Below, piece by piece: positions 1 to 9,540 of a stretch of DNA of 64,000 nucleotides; within the stretch, counting starts at the first letter, position 1; each line of letters begins with the position of its first letter. The notes under the pieces are model-generated. The model saw only the letters and a program-made list of their open reading frames with translations, was not told the DNA's origin and did no database searches. Source of the DNA: CAVUCH01 sp963697705 (GTDB taxonomy: Bacteria > Acidobacteriota > Vicinamibacteria > Vicinamibacterales > JAENWD01); contig CAVOPA010000019.1 in the NCBI GenBank assembly GCA_963697705.1, forward strand, positions 372,001-436,000, written 5' to 3'. Both the position numbers and the translations under genes were made by a program.

Positions 1-40
1 CTTCGCATCGAAGACCGCCGGCCGCCGGCCACACACACAC

Positions 41-2617
41 GTGCCGCTGTTTAGACAGTTCATCCTGCGGCGCCTCGCGCAGGAGAAGCTCCGCTCGGCC
101 CTCACGGTTGCGGGTATCTCCCTCGGCATAGCGGTCGTGCTGGCGATCCGGCTCGCGAACGACAGCTCTGTTCGCGGGTTTGCCCTGGCGCTCGACACCA
201 TCGCTGGAGCGGCGTCACTGGAGATCGTGAGCCCCGGCGGGGTCGAGGAGGACCGATTGACCCCGCTCGGCTGGCTGCGCGAGTTCGGCGAGGTGAGCGC
301 CGTCATCGAAGGTGACGCGCTCGCCCGGGCGGGCGCGGCGCCGGCCGAGGCCGTGCGTGTTCTCGGCGTCGACATCCTGCGCGACCGCGCGTTCCGCGAG
401 TACGACCTCGTGGAGTTTGCGGGCGGGCGGCGTCAGCCGGCGCCGCAGGAATTCCTGACGCTGCTGCTCGACCCGCACTCGGTCATCACGACCGAGATCT
501 TCGCGCGCCGCCGCGGCTTGCGCGTGAAGGATCGCGTCGAGCTCGCAATCGGCGATACACGGCAGTCATTCGTCATCCGCGGTCTCCTCCGGAACGACGG
601 GCCGGCCCGCGTGCTCGACGGCAACTTCATGCTGATGGACATCGCTGCGGCGCAGTGGGCATTCGATCGCCTCGGTCGCGTCGATCGCGTCGAGATCCGC
701 TTGCCCGCTGGACGCGACGTGAACGAGGCGGAGCGGCTGCTCGGCTCGCGGCTGCCACCGGGCCTTACCGTGCAGCGCCCCGCCCGTCGTGGCGAGCAGG
801 TGGAGACGATGCTCCGGGCGTTCCACTTCAACCTGACGGCTCTCTCGTACGTCGCCCTGCTCGTCGGCCTGTTCCTGGTCTACAACACGGTTGCCGTGTC
901 GGTGATTGCGCGGCGTGAGGAGATCGGCGTGCTGCGCGCGCTTGGCACGTCCCGTCGCACGGTGCTCTCGCTGTTCCTGGCCGAAGCGGCAGTGCTGGCC
1001 GCCGTGGGTGCCGTGCTCGGCACGCCCGCCGGCTGGCTGCTGGCCCAGGCGGCCGTGCGGCTGACGTCGACGACCGTGAACACGCTGTACATCGCGACAG
1101 CCACGACCGTGCCCGCGCTCGATTGGCGCGATGTGCTGCTGGCGCTCGTGCTGGGGATTGGTCTGGCGCTCGTCGCGGCCGCCGCCCCCGCGCTCGAGGC
1201 GAGCAGGGTTTCGCCGCTGGCGGCGCTGCGGGGCGCCGATCGAATCGAGGCGCGGTATCGCGTGAACAGGCGGCAACTCGCGCTTGGGATATCGCTCCTG
1301 CTGGCCGCTGCCGCCTTGTCGCGACTCGGGCCGCTCGGCGGCCTGCCCGTCTTCGGTTTCGGCGCTGCCATCGCCACGGTGTTTGGCATTGCCTCTCTCG
1401 TGCCGGCGGCGCTCGCGATTCTCTCGCGCTTCGGCGCCAGGCCCCTCACGGCCATGTTCGGCGTTGAAGGGCAGCTCGCGCACGCCAATCTGTGCGCGGC
1501 CATCCCGCGCCTTGCGGTGTCGATCGCGGCGCTGGCGGTCAGCCTGTCGATGATGGTCGCCATCGCCATCATGATCGGCAGCTTCCGCGAGACGGTGATC
1601 TACTGGGTCGGCCAGACGCTCCAGGCGGACCTCTACATGTCCACGGCCCGGCGTTCCAGCCTCGATACGCAGTCGACGATCTCACCCGAGCTCGAGGTCG
1701 CTGTCATGTCTCACCCGGCCGTCGCCGCGGTCGATCGGTTCCGGACGTTGAACCTCGTGTACGACGGACGGCTGACCGTGCTCGGCACCGGAGATTTCGG
1801 CGTGCTGCTCGGGCACGGCAACCTCGTGTTCAAGGAACCCGCCGACGGCAGGTCGGCATTGCGCGCGGCCATCGGGCAGGACGCAGTCGTCGCCTCGGAG
1901 TCGTTTGCGCTCAAGGCCGGGAAGCGCGCAGGAGACACCGTACGGCTGCAGACCCCGAACGGCCCTGCGGAATTCCGTCTCGCAGCCGTGTACTTCGACT
2001 ACACGACGGATCGCGGCGTGGTCGTGATGGATCGTGGCACGTTCGCGCGCCACTTCGGCGAGCAGCGCCCCACGAGCCTCACCGTCTATCTGCGGCCCGG
2101 CCGCGATGCCGCCGCGGTGCGGGCCGACTTGATAGCGAGACTCGGTGAGCGCCATCGCCTCTTCATCCACACCAACGCATCGATCCGCGACGAGGTCCTG
2201 CGCATCTTCGACAGCACCTTCGCGATCACCTACGCGCTCGAGGCGATCGCGGTGTTCGTCGGCATCCTGGGCGTGAGCGGGACGCTGCTGACGCTGATCC
2301 TGGAGCGCCGCCGCGAGCTCACGGCGCTCCGGCTGATCGGCGCGGATCGCCGGCAGGTCCGCAAGATGGTCGTGATCGAAGCCGGCATGATCGGCCTCGT
2401 CAGCCAGGTGCTCGGATTGGCAGCGGGCCTTGGCCTCGCCATCATCCTCATCTACGTCATCAACGTGCAGAGTTTCGGATGGACCATCCAGTTCTACCTC
2501 CCCGGCCCGTTTCTGCTTCAGTCCTCGGTCGCGCTGTTCGTCGCGACGGCGCTCGCGGGACTGTACCCGGCCCGGCTCGCGGCGTCGGTGCAGCCGGTGG
2601 AGCATCACGACGAATGA
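41..2617 (+). CDS. FtsX-family ABC transporter permease (AttF/G or YbbP type)
   Basis: An 858-residue inner-membrane permease with two FtsX modules. Residues about 20-40 are a first membrane helix, followed by a periplasmic MacB-like domain and a three-helix FtsX block near 265-390. A second periplasmic domain and a final FtsX block near 735-850 follow. The motif EEIGVLRALGTSRRTV after a membrane helix is the typical FtsX coupling segment, and RRELTALRLIGADRRQVRK is its counterpart in the second half. The start is GTG, and no ATPase gene is visible upstream because the window begins here. The next gene encodes an AttH/CrtC-like protein whose ATG overlaps this stop, an arrangement known from AttEFGH-type lipid or lipoprotein exporters. 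The substrate is unknown. Confidence 0.85.
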   Translation: MPLFRQFILRRLAQEKLRSALTVAGISLGIAVVLAIRLANDSSVRGFALALDTIAGAASLEIVSPGGVEEDRLTPLGWLREFGEVSAVIEGDALARAGAAPAEAVRVLGVDILRDRAFREYDLVEFAGGRRQPAPQEFLTLLLDPHSVITTEIFARRRGLRVKDRVELAIGDTRQSFVIRGLLRNDGPARVLDGNFMLMDIAAAQWAFDRLGRVDRVEIRLPAGRDVNEAERLLGSRLPPGLTVQRPARRGEQVETMLRAFHFNLTALSYVALLVGLFLVYNTVAVSVIARREEIGVLRALGTSRRTVLSLFLAEAAVLAAVGAVLGTPAGWLLAQAAVRLTSTTVNTLYIATATTVPALDWRDVLLALVLGIGLALVAAAAPALEASRVSPLAALRGADRIEARYRVNRRQLALGISLLLAAAALSRLGPLGGLPVFGFGAAIATVFGIASLVPAALAILSRFGARPLTAMFGVEGQLAHANLCAAIPRLAVSIAALAVSLSMMVAIAIMIGSFRETVIYWVGQTLQADLYMSTARRSSLDTQSTISPELEVAVMSHPAVAAVDRFRTLNLVYDGRLTVLGTGDFGVLLGHGNLVFKEPADGRSALRAAIGQDAVVASESFALKAGKRAGDTVRLQTPNGPAEFRLAAVYFDYTTDRGVVVMDRGTFARHFGEQRPTSLTVYLRPGRDAAAVRADLIARLGERHRLFIHTNASIRDEVLRIFDSTFAITYALEAIAVFVGILGVSGTLLTLILERRRELTALRLIGADRRQVRKMVVIEAGMIGLVSQVLGLAAGLGLAIILIYVINVQSFGWTIQFYLPGPFLLQSSVALFVATALAGLYPARLAASVQPVEHHDE

Positions 2618-3738
2618 GCCGGGCTCTCGTGTGGGCGGCGGCGATACTGGCGGCGTGTTCCGCTGCCACCCCTGCCGGCGGGCTACCATCGGCGTGGCGC
2701 AACGCCGCGCCCGGACGAATCCTCCAACTGCCCGCCGATCACGCCAGCCATCCCGAGTACCGCATCGAGTGGTGGTACTACACCGGCAATCTCACGGCCA
2801 CGGACGGCCGCCGCTTCGGGTACCAGCTGACGTTCTTCCGCGTTGGCGTCGATCCCGCTCCGGTCAACCCGTCACGGTGGACCGTGCGCGACCTGTTCAT
2901 GGCGCACTTCGCGGTCACCGACGTCGCCGGCAAGCGGCACCTCGCCACGGAGAAGCTTGGCCGCCCGGCAGTAGGATGGGCGGGCGCGCGCAGCGATATA
3001 TACCGCGTATGGCTGGACGACTGGAGCGCCCAGCTGGCAGATGGCCGCCACCGCCTGATCGCGGCGTCCGCATCGCCTTCGTTCAGGCTCGATTTGTCGC
3101 TCGATGAAGGCAAGCCCCCGGCCTTTCACGGCGATCGGGGCTACAGCCAGAAGGGAGCGGAGGAGGGCAATGCATCACACTATTACTCGCTCACCCGGAT
3201 GCCGACCCGCGGCACGGTGTGGGTCGATGGAGAGCGCCAGGCGGTGATCGGCACGAGCTGGATGGATCACGAGTTCGGCTCGAGCTTTCTCGAGAAGAGC
3301 CAGACGGGGTGGGACTGGTTCTCGATCCAGCTCGATGACGGCGCTGACCTGATGCTCTACCGGTTGCGCTCGACCGACGGATCGATCGATCCGCGATCGA
3401 GCGGGACGTTGGTCGCGGCAGACGGCAGCACGTCGCGGCTGGCGGCGGCCGGCTTCACGGCGGCGGCTGGCCGGCGCTGGTCGTCGCCGGAGAGCGGCGC
3501 GACGTATCCAGTCGAATGGCGGCTGGAGGCACCGTCGGCGCGGCTCGCGGTCTCGCTCAAAGCCGTGGTCGACTCTCAGGAAATGTTCGCAGGCCTGCAG
3601 TCGGGGATCGCGTACTGGGAAGGCGCGGTCGACATCAACGGGACACGCGACGGGCGTCGCGTCGCCGGCAAGGGCTATGTCGAGATGACGGGATACAGCG
3701 GCCGCGCGATCGGAGAGTGGCTCGGCAGCGTGCGCTAG
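2614..3738 (+). CDS. AttH/CrtC-like lipocalin-fold protein
   Basis: A 374-residue protein of the carotenoid 1,2-hydratase/AttH family (two lipocalin-like halves). A hydrophobic N-terminus ending near a Cys (AAILAACSAA) suggests a secreted protein or lipoprotein. Family hallmarks are EYRIEWWYYTGNL near residue 50, YQLTFFRVG, and TSWMDHEFGSS with GWDWFSIQLDDG in the second half. The ATG overlaps the stop of the FtsX permease (ATGA), so the two are translationally coupled. Open frame continues upstream, but only inside the permease gene, so this start is preferred. In AttEFGH-like operons this protein is thought to act with the permease at the envelope; hydratase activity is not implied, since no carotenoid genes are near. 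Confidence 0.82.
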   Translation: MSRALVWAAAILAACSAATPAGGLPSAWRNAAPGRILQLPADHASHPEYRIEWWYYTGNLTATDGRRFGYQLTFFRVGVDPAPVNPSRWTVRDLFMAHFAVTDVAGKRHLATEKLGRPAVGWAGARSDIYRVWLDDWSAQLADGRHRLIAASASPSFRLDLSLDEGKPPAFHGDRGYSQKGAEEGNASHYYSLTRMPTRGTVWVDGERQAVIGTSWMDHEFGSSFLEKSQTGWDWFSIQLDDGADLMLYRLRSTDGSIDPRSSGTLVAADGSTSRLAAAGFTAAAGRRWSSPESGATYPVEWRLEAPSARLAVSLKAVVDSQEMFAGLQSGIAYWEGAVDINGTRDGRRVAGKGYVEMTGYSGRAIGEWLGSVR

Positions 3739-3742
3739 CCGA

Positions 3743-4450
3743 TCACTCCGCTGATCGCTCCGCCCGCCGCTCCGAGGCCGCGCGCAGGAACCCTTCGAAG
3801 AGCTCGCGGAACTCGCCGCTGCGCCAGAAATTCTCCGGGTGCCACTGCACGCCCAGGCAGAAGGGAAGGTCGGGGCGTTCGATTGCCTCGATCACGCCGT
3901 CGGGTGCCGTCGCCGACACGACGAACCCCTTCGCGAGCGCCTTCACCGACTGGTGGTGGCGGCTGTTCACGCTGCACGTGTCCTCGCCTTCGAGCCGCTC
4001 CTCGAGCAGCGTCCACAGCCGCGAGCCGCGGTTGATCCACACCTCGTGCGCGATGGCGCTCTTCGGCAGCTCCACCTGGTGAGTGACCGCTCCCGGAATC
4101 GACGCCGGGATGTCCTGGACCAGCGTTCCCCCGCACGCCACGTTCAGCACCTGGACACCGCGGCAAATCGCGAAGATCGGCACGCGCGCGTCGATGGCCG
4201 CCGTCACGAGCGCAATTTCGTGCTCGTCGCGCCCGGGCTCGGCCGGCACGAACGTCTCGTGCGGAGGCTCACCGAACAGCTCCGGGTGCACGTCGCCGCC
4301 GCCGGTGAGCAGGAGGCCGTCGATGCCCGGTACGACCGTCCCGGGATCGTCGTGCATCGGATCGAGCACACGAAGCTCGCCGCCCACGCGCTGCATGGCT
4401 GCCTCGTAGTCGCACATCCGTGCCGATGGGACGACGCCGATCATGGGCAT
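3743..4450 (-). CDS. Class I glutamine amidotransferase, gamma-glutamyl-GABA hydrolase family (peptidase C26)
   Basis: A 235-residue class I glutamine-amidotransferase-like hydrolase. The nucleophile elbow ICRGVQVLNVACGG (Cys near residue 95) and the C-terminal GVQWHPE (catalytic His and Glu) are both present, as is the early LLLTGGGDVHPELFGE segment typical of PuuD-like enzymes. Such proteins hydrolyse gamma-glutamyl amides. The ATG lies 2 nt after the argS stop, so it is probably co-transcribed with mobA and argS. The start MPMIGVVPS was chosen because the open frame upstream is only an out-of-frame reading of argS. No polyamine genes lie nearby, so the substrate is not certain. Confidence 0.85.
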   Translation of the reverse strand: MPMIGVVPSARMCDYEAAMQRVGGELRVLDPMHDDPGTVVPGIDGLLLTGGGDVHPELFGEPPHETFVPAEPGRDEHEIALVTAAIDARVPIFAICRGVQVLNVACGGTLVQDIPASIPGAVTHQVELPKSAIAHEVWINRGSRLWTLLEERLEGEDTCSVNSRHHQSVKALAKGFVVSATAPDGVIEAIERPDLPFCLGVQWHPENFWRSGEFRELFEGFLRAASERRAERSAE

Positions 4451-4452
4451 CT

Positions 4453-6492
4453 CTACATCCTTGCGGGCACCGGGATGCCCATCATGTCGAGCGCGTGCGT
4501 GAGCTGCGCCCGATAGTACGCGACGCCGGCGGCGCGCCAGCGGCGAAGGTCGGCGCGCTCCTCGTTCAGGATCGGCGCGCGGTGGTAGAACGCGTTGAAC
4601 TGCTGCGCCAGCCCGAACGCCCATTTCGCAAGCACGGAAAACTCGAGCGACCGCACCACCTGCTCGACGATCTCGTCCAGCCGCGACGCCTCGAGCACGA
4701 GTGCCCAGAGCTCGTGGTCTCCGTCTTCGCCTTCGAGTCCAGCCGGATCGAGTCCGGGCAGCGACGCAATGACATCCGCCTCGCTCGTCGACTCCCGCTC
4801 CTGCAGCTTGGCAAAGATGTTGTTGGCGCGGACGACGGAGTATTGGAGGTATGGCCCGCTCTCGCCCTCGAAGCTGAGTGCTTCGTCGATGTCGAAGGCG
4901 ATCACCTTCCCACGGGAGTACTTGATCATGAAATAGCGGACGGCCGCAAGCCCGATTTCGCGGCCGATCCGCTCGACGTCGGCGCCGGCGCGGTCGGGGT
5001 TGCGTCGCTCCACCTCTTGCGTGGCCTTTTTCTCCAGGAGATCGAGCAGATCGTCCGCTTTGACGCCGAGACCTTTGCGGCCCGACACCTCCACGAACGG
5101 CTTCTTCTGGTCCTCGCCAGACAACTCGTATCCGAGCTCGCGCGCCGTGGCATGCGAGAGCGCCACCATTTCGTACGAGAAGTGAATCGACTGCTCGGCC
5201 TCCGCCGTGTGCCCCATCGTGGCGAGCGCCTGCTTCAGCAGCTTCTGCAGGTACGACTGCCGCACGTCGATCACGTTGTAGGTGGTGGCCGCACCGCCGA
5301 ACGGCGGCGCCGCCGCGGAGCCCGCTGCCGCCCGATCGCTGGTCGTCGCCCAGAGCGTCGAACCGTCGCCGCGGGTCACGAACGGCCGGTACGCAAAGTC
5401 GAGCCCGAGCAGGCCGAACTTCCAGAACTGGTAGGCGATGTCCTTGCCCACGTAAGTGACGGTGCCGTTCGAACGCACGATCACCTTCTCGCGCGAGTCC
5501 TCCGCTTCGCTCCCGTCGTCGGCCACCGCCGTTGGCACCGACTCGCCAGGACCGTCCACCGCGTCCTGGCCGTCGTCGATGGCCATGACCCAGCAGCCCG
5601 CGAGACGTCCCTCGGTCTGCAGGTACACGGTGCCCTGCGCTCGGAGGATCTCGAAGGCGCGGGCCCAGAACTGCAGTCGCAGGATGTCGCCTTCCCACGT
5701 GAGCAGGTCGTAGCCGATGTTCATGCGCGCCATCGTCAGCAGATGGCACCGGACGATGGCGTCCGCGACGAAGGCGCCGAGCGCCGCGCGGTCGTTGCCG
5801 CCGTGCTCGATGTCGTGCAGCGTTTCCGCGCGCACGGCGAGCCGCGCCGTGTCGGCGCCGTACCATTCCGTCACCCGGGCATAGAGATCCCAGCAGTAGT
5901 AGTCGAACCTGGTACTTGCGGCAATCTGCCGAACGTCGGCCAGCGACTTCCGCTCGATCTCGGTGAACCCGACAACCACGTCGGCGACCTGCACGCCGGT
6001 GTCGTCGATGTAGTTCTGCACCTCCACCGGGACGCCGCGAAACCGCAGGACGCGCACGAGCGTGTCGCCGAGCGCCGCATTTCGGAGGTGGCCGATGTGG
6101 GCGGCTTTGTTCGGGTTGATGGCCGTGTGCTCGACGATGGTCTTGCCCGCGGGCGCCCTCGCGGCTCGCGGCAGCAGCGCCGGATCGAGGCGCTCGAAAA
6201 GAAACGCGCGCCGGTCGAGAAAGGCGTTCAGGTAGCCGCTCCCCAGCGCCTCGATGCGCTCGATGCCGGCTACCGGCACAAGTGCAGCGGCCAGCTCCTG
6301 GGCGATGGCACGCGGCGGCTTCCGCAGGCGCCGGGCCAGCTCGAAGGCGATGGGCACGGCGAGATCGCCGAGGACACGATTGGGAGCGTAGTCGATCACG
6401 ATCGGCGGCTGCGCGTCGGGGGCGAGGCCGTACTGGTCGTGCAGCACGGCTGCGAGCCGGGAGCGAAGCGCCTCATGGACGGGAAGAATCAT
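4453..6492 (-). CDS. argS: Arginyl-tRNA synthetase
   Basis: Cytoplasmic class I synthetase charging tRNA-Arg, 679 residues from ATG (MILPVHEALRSRL). The N-terminal Add1 domain covers about 1-110. The HIGH signature reads AHIGHLRN near residue 130, followed by the ArgRS-typical NYIDDTGVQ. The catalytic core continues through TYVGKDIAYQFWKF. The KMSK region is degenerate (GRKGLGVKADDLL), as in many ArgRS. The DALR anticodon-binding domain ends the protein (FNAFYHRAPIL). An ATG 11 codons upstream exists but adds residues unlike the family. It lies between mobA and the amidotransferase gene on the minus strand. Confidence 0.95.
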   Translation of the reverse strand: MILPVHEALRSRLAAVLHDQYGLAPDAQPPIVIDYAPNRVLGDLAVPIAFELARRLRKPPRAIAQELAAALVPVAGIERIEALGSGYLNAFLDRRAFLFERLDPALLPRAARAPAGKTIVEHTAINPNKAAHIGHLRNAALGDTLVRVLRFRGVPVEVQNYIDDTGVQVADVVVGFTEIERKSLADVRQIAASTRFDYYCWDLYARVTEWYGADTARLAVRAETLHDIEHGGNDRAALGAFVADAIVRCHLLTMARMNIGYDLLTWEGDILRLQFWARAFEILRAQGTVYLQTEGRLAGCWVMAIDDGQDAVDGPGESVPTAVADDGSEAEDSREKVIVRSNGTVTYVGKDIAYQFWKFGLLGLDFAYRPFVTRGDGSTLWATTSDRAAAGSAAAPPFGGAATTYNVIDVRQSYLQKLLKQALATMGHTAEAEQSIHFSYEMVALSHATARELGYELSGEDQKKPFVEVSGRKGLGVKADDLLDLLEKKATQEVERRNPDRAGADVERIGREIGLAAVRYFMIKYSRGKVIAFDIDEALSFEGESGPYLQYSVVRANNIFAKLQERESTSEADVIASLPGLDPAGLEGEDGDHELWALVLEASRLDEIVEQVVRSLEFSVLAKWAFGLAQQFNAFYHRAPILNEERADLRRWRAAGVAYYRAQLTHALDMMGIPVPARM

Positions 6493-6612
6493 TGCCGATG
6501 TACTCGAGATGCGTGTTGCCCGCACGTGCGCCGACCGCGGCGATCGCGTTGACTGGCCTGCCGGGCTGCGGTACGATGCCGCGGCGTTCGGTTCCGGGCG
6601 TCGACGGGTGGA

Positions 6613-7191
6613 TCAGCCGCGAACGACGCGCGCGTAATCGTCCGGAGTGTTGATATTTTCGAGCAGCCGGCCATCGGGATCGAAGGCCTCGAGCGCCGGC
6701 CCTTCGACGAGATGGATGCGCAGCGGATCGATGGCGTCCTGGATCGTTCGCACTCCCTGGTCAATCGCACGCCGGATCACGGGCGCCGCCGACCGCGCGT
6801 AGGCGGCGCAGAGCGGATGCAGGCCGTGGCGGTCGCGGGGCACGGTGGCATCGAAGTCGCTGCCGCCTGTCGCGAGGTGCTCGAGGAACTCGCCGGTCAC
6901 GAACGGCATGTCGCACGCGATCACCAGGGTCCGCTCCGACCTGGCGCTCACGAGCGCGGTGTACAGCCCGCCGAGCGCGCCGACGCCGGGCAGACAATCC
7001 GCGATGACCTCGAAACTGGCGCCGCCGAGGCGCTCAGGGCCGCCCACGATCACGATGCGGGCGGCACGACCTTCGAGGGCGGCCAGCTGGCGATCCAGGA
7101 TGCGGCGGTCGCCGACGACCAGCGAGCCCTTGTCGTGGCCGCCGAGGCGACGGGCGTGCCCGCCGGCCAGGATGTGCGCGTCCCACAACAT
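6613..7191 (-). CDS. mobA: Molybdenum cofactor guanylyltransferase
   Basis: A 192-residue nucleotidyltransferase attaching GMP to molybdopterin to form the MGD cofactor. The N-terminal GTP-binding motif is clear (ILAGGHARRLGGHDKGSL). Further MobA features are LPGVGALGGLYTAL, the metal-binding VIACDMPFV and the C-terminal NINTPDDYA. Length matches the family. It is first of a minus-strand run with argS and the amidotransferase gene, about 120 nt before argS. It is divergent from the V4R-like gene, with only 45 nt between the start codons. No other molybdopterin gene is in the window. Confidence 0.92.
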   Translation of the reverse strand: MLWDAHILAGGHARRLGGHDKGSLVVGDRRILDRQLAALEGRAARIVIVGGPERLGGASFEVIADCLPGVGALGGLYTALVSARSERTLVIACDMPFVTGEFLEHLATGGSDFDATVPRDRHGLHPLCAAYARSAAPVIRRAIDQGVRTIQDAIDPLRIHLVEGPALEAFDPDGRLLENINTPDDYARVVRG

Positions 7192-7236
7192 GTCGATAGC
7201 CGCCTCGAGTCGTTCAATCTATCAGAATTCCAACGA

Positions 7237-7866
7237 ATGAGGGACGGCGGCATCGGGCGCGTTCTCGTGGCGGCACTGCACCAGGGCATCATCGACCTGC
7301 TGCCGTCGCGGCAGGAGTTCTACGAGAACTGGTTCAGCCCCGCGGGTCTGCGCTCGGGACGGATTGGGCTGGCGCCGCTCACCGCGGTGCTGAGTTTCCT
7401 TCGATGTGAAGGTGGCGCCTACACACAGGTGACCGATCGCGCGGGCGAATACGCGGCCGATTGGACGGTCGACGGCCTCTCCCGACCACGCCGGGCAATC
7501 ACACGAGCCCTGCCGCGGCGTCTGCGCACGCGGCTCGCGCTTCGTATCGCGCGTGAGCTCGTGCATGGCACCTACGGCGGCAGCCGCGGGGTCGTGTCCA
7601 TGCGTCAGGGCGGTGCGACGATCGACATTCGTAGCTCGATCTTCTGCGGTGTGCGCGAGCCGTCCCCGGCGCCGTTGTGCGGCTTCTACAAGGCGGCCTT
7701 CGCGCGCCTGCTGGCGCGCTTCGATTTGCCGGCTGCGCTCGAAATCACCTCATGTCGCGGCACCGGCAGCGGCGGCTGCTTCGTCGCGATCACGTTGATG
7801 CCGGCCGCGTCTTCGACCCGAGAGCCGGCCATGCGGCCGGATCCGGCGTCCGAACCTTCAGCATGA
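7237..7866 (+). CDS. V4R-like (4-vinyl-reductase type) domain protein, function unknown
   Basis: A 209-residue soluble protein. The N-terminus resembles acidobacterial and myxobacterial proteins of unknown function (YENWFSPAGLRSGRIGLAPL). The C-terminal half has a pattern like V4R small-molecule-binding domains: SSIFCGV, then GFYKAAFARLL, then SCRGTGSGGCFVAI, with paired Cys as in the V4R terminal signature. The ATG at 7237 was chosen because the frame upstream runs antisense through mobA. The stop overlaps the ATG of the TPR gene, so the two are coupled. Domain assignment is by eye and tentative. Confidence 0.55.
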   Translation: MRDGGIGRVLVAALHQGIIDLLPSRQEFYENWFSPAGLRSGRIGLAPLTAVLSFLRCEGGAYTQVTDRAGEYAADWTVDGLSRPRRAITRALPRRLRTRLALRIARELVHGTYGGSRGVVSMRQGGATIDIRSSIFCGVREPSPAPLCGFYKAAFARLLARFDLPAALEITSCRGTGSGGCFVAITLMPAASSTREPAMRPDPASEPSA

Positions 7867-9485
7867 CGGCGCGGTCGCAGCGTTGCGCGTGGCGCGTGAT
7901 CCTACTGACGATCGCGGCGCTCGCGCTTCGAGCCACGGCGTTCGCCCAGGCCACCACTCAGCCCCGCCTGCTGGTGATGCCGTTCGAAACCGGCGACGAC
8001 GTCCGAACCTGGTGGCTTGGGGAAGGGTCATCCGTGGTGTTGGCCGAAGATCTGCGAGCGCTCGGAATCCAGGCGATCGGGCGCGACGAACGTCTCCACG
8101 CGTTTGGGCAGCTGCAGGTCCCGCCGGTGGCGTCGCTCAGCCATGGCACGATCATCCGCATCGGTCAGCTCGTCGGAGCCTCGGCGGTCATCATCGGATC
8201 GATTCGGACCGAGGACAACACGCTGTCGATCCGCGCGCGCAGCCTGCGCCTCGACACCGGCCGATTGCAGGGTGAGGTCGAGGAGCACGGGTCGCTCGAC
8301 GATCTCTTTGCCGTGTACGAGCGGGTCGCGCGCCGGCTGACATCCTCGCCGGCGCTGCTCGCCGCCGAGCAGGCGCACCGCGACGCGCCGTCTCCGGCCG
8401 CCTTCGAGAACTACGTGAAGGGCCTCCTGGCCGATACTCCGGCGGCGCAGGCGGCGTTTCTCGAAAAGGCACTGGCGCTGCACGCGGGGTACGACGAGGC
8501 ACGGCTCGCGTTGTGGCGTGCGTACACGGACGCCGCACAGCACGAGAAGGCGCTCGCCGCCGCCCTGTCGGTTCCGCCGCAGTCGGCAGCGTCCCGGCGC
8601 GCGCGGTTTGCGGCGGCCTCGTCGGAGATCGCGCTGAAGAAGTACGACGATGCGTTCGAGCGGCTGCGCGTGCTGCAGGAAGAGACGCCGGCGGCAGAGA
8701 TCGCGAACAACATGGGCGTGATCCAACTGCGGCGCGGCGGGTCGCCGCAGGCCGGCCGCGCCACCTACTGGTTCACCCGCGCCACGCAGGCGCAGCCGGA
8801 TCCCGACTACTTCTTCAACCTGGGCTACGCCTATTGGTTCGACCAGGACGTGCCGGCCGCGATCTACTGGCTGCGCGAGGCCGTGCGGCGGAATCCAACC
8901 GACGGCGACGCCCATTTCGTGCTCGGGGCAGCGCTGCAGGTGTCCGGCAGCACCACCGAGGCGCAACGGGAGCTCGAGCTCGCTGAGCGCCTCGCCGCGC
9001 GGCATCAAGGCGACGGCCGGCGGGCCGAGGAGCGGGTGCCGCACGGCCTCGAGCGCCCGCACGCCGCGTTCGAACCGCCGGGCGCGACCGGCGCAGAGAC
9101 GACGCTGGCCGCGACGGGGCAGCGCGAACGAAGCGAGCTCACGGCCTTTCACCTCGATCGGGGACATCGACTCTACGACGCGCAGAACGACCGGGAGGCG
9201 ATCGACGAGCTGCGGCGCGCGTTGTACCTGTCACCATACCTGGCCGAAGCGCACCTGCTGCTTGGCCGCATCTACCTGCGTGGGGGCCGGACCAGCGAGG
9301 CGATAGAAGCACTGAAAATCTCGATCTGGAGCCAGGAGACCGCGGCGGCGCACGAGGTGCTGGCCGAAGCGTGGCTGCAATCGAAGGACGTCGTGGCGGC
9401 ACGACGCGAGGCCGAACGGGCGCTCGACCTCGATCCAGACTCGGCACGTGTGCAGCAGTTTCTGAAGCAGCTGCCCGCGCGGTAA
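7863..9485 (+). CDS. Secreted tetratricopeptide-repeat protein with N-terminal TolB/FlgO-like domain
   Basis: A 540-residue protein. Residues 1-30 form a signal peptide (VILLTIAALALRATAFAQ). Residues about 35-165 resemble the TolB-N/FlgO-type domain common in acidobacterial TPR proteins: PRLLVMPFETG, then GASAVIIGSIRTEDN. From about residue 180 there are TPR units, for example NLGYAYWFDQDVPAAIYWLREAV and AHLLLGRIYLRGGRTSEAIE, broken by a low-complexity linker near 390-420. It probably acts as a periplasmic scaffold. The ATG overlaps the previous stop. The SPOR gene follows after 55 nt. Confidence 0.8.
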   Translation: MTARSQRCAWRVILLTIAALALRATAFAQATTQPRLLVMPFETGDDVRTWWLGEGSSVVLAEDLRALGIQAIGRDERLHAFGQLQVPPVASLSHGTIIRIGQLVGASAVIIGSIRTEDNTLSIRARSLRLDTGRLQGEVEEHGSLDDLFAVYERVARRLTSSPALLAAEQAHRDAPSPAAFENYVKGLLADTPAAQAAFLEKALALHAGYDEARLALWRAYTDAAQHEKALAAALSVPPQSAASRRARFAAASSEIALKKYDDAFERLRVLQEETPAAEIANNMGVIQLRRGGSPQAGRATYWFTRATQAQPDPDYFFNLGYAYWFDQDVPAAIYWLREAVRRNPTDGDAHFVLGAALQVSGSTTEAQRELELAERLAARHQGDGRRAEERVPHGLERPHAAFEPPGATGAETTLAATGQRERSELTAFHLDRGHRLYDAQNDREAIDELRRALYLSPYLAEAHLLLGRIYLRGGRTSEAIEALKISIWSQETAAAHEVLAEAWLQSKDVVAARREAERALDLDPDSARVQQFLKQLPAR

Positions 9486-9540
9486 ACGGCCCTCGCGCGC
9501 GGTGTTACACTGGCGTGAGTTTCCAAGACAGCCACGAACC

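Noticed and set aside
4420..6552. A 710-codon plus-strand open frame opposite argS
   Set aside because: Its product is rich in Arg, His and Val with no family pattern, and argS on the other strand has full synthetase motifs. Such antisense frames are expected in GC-rich DNA.
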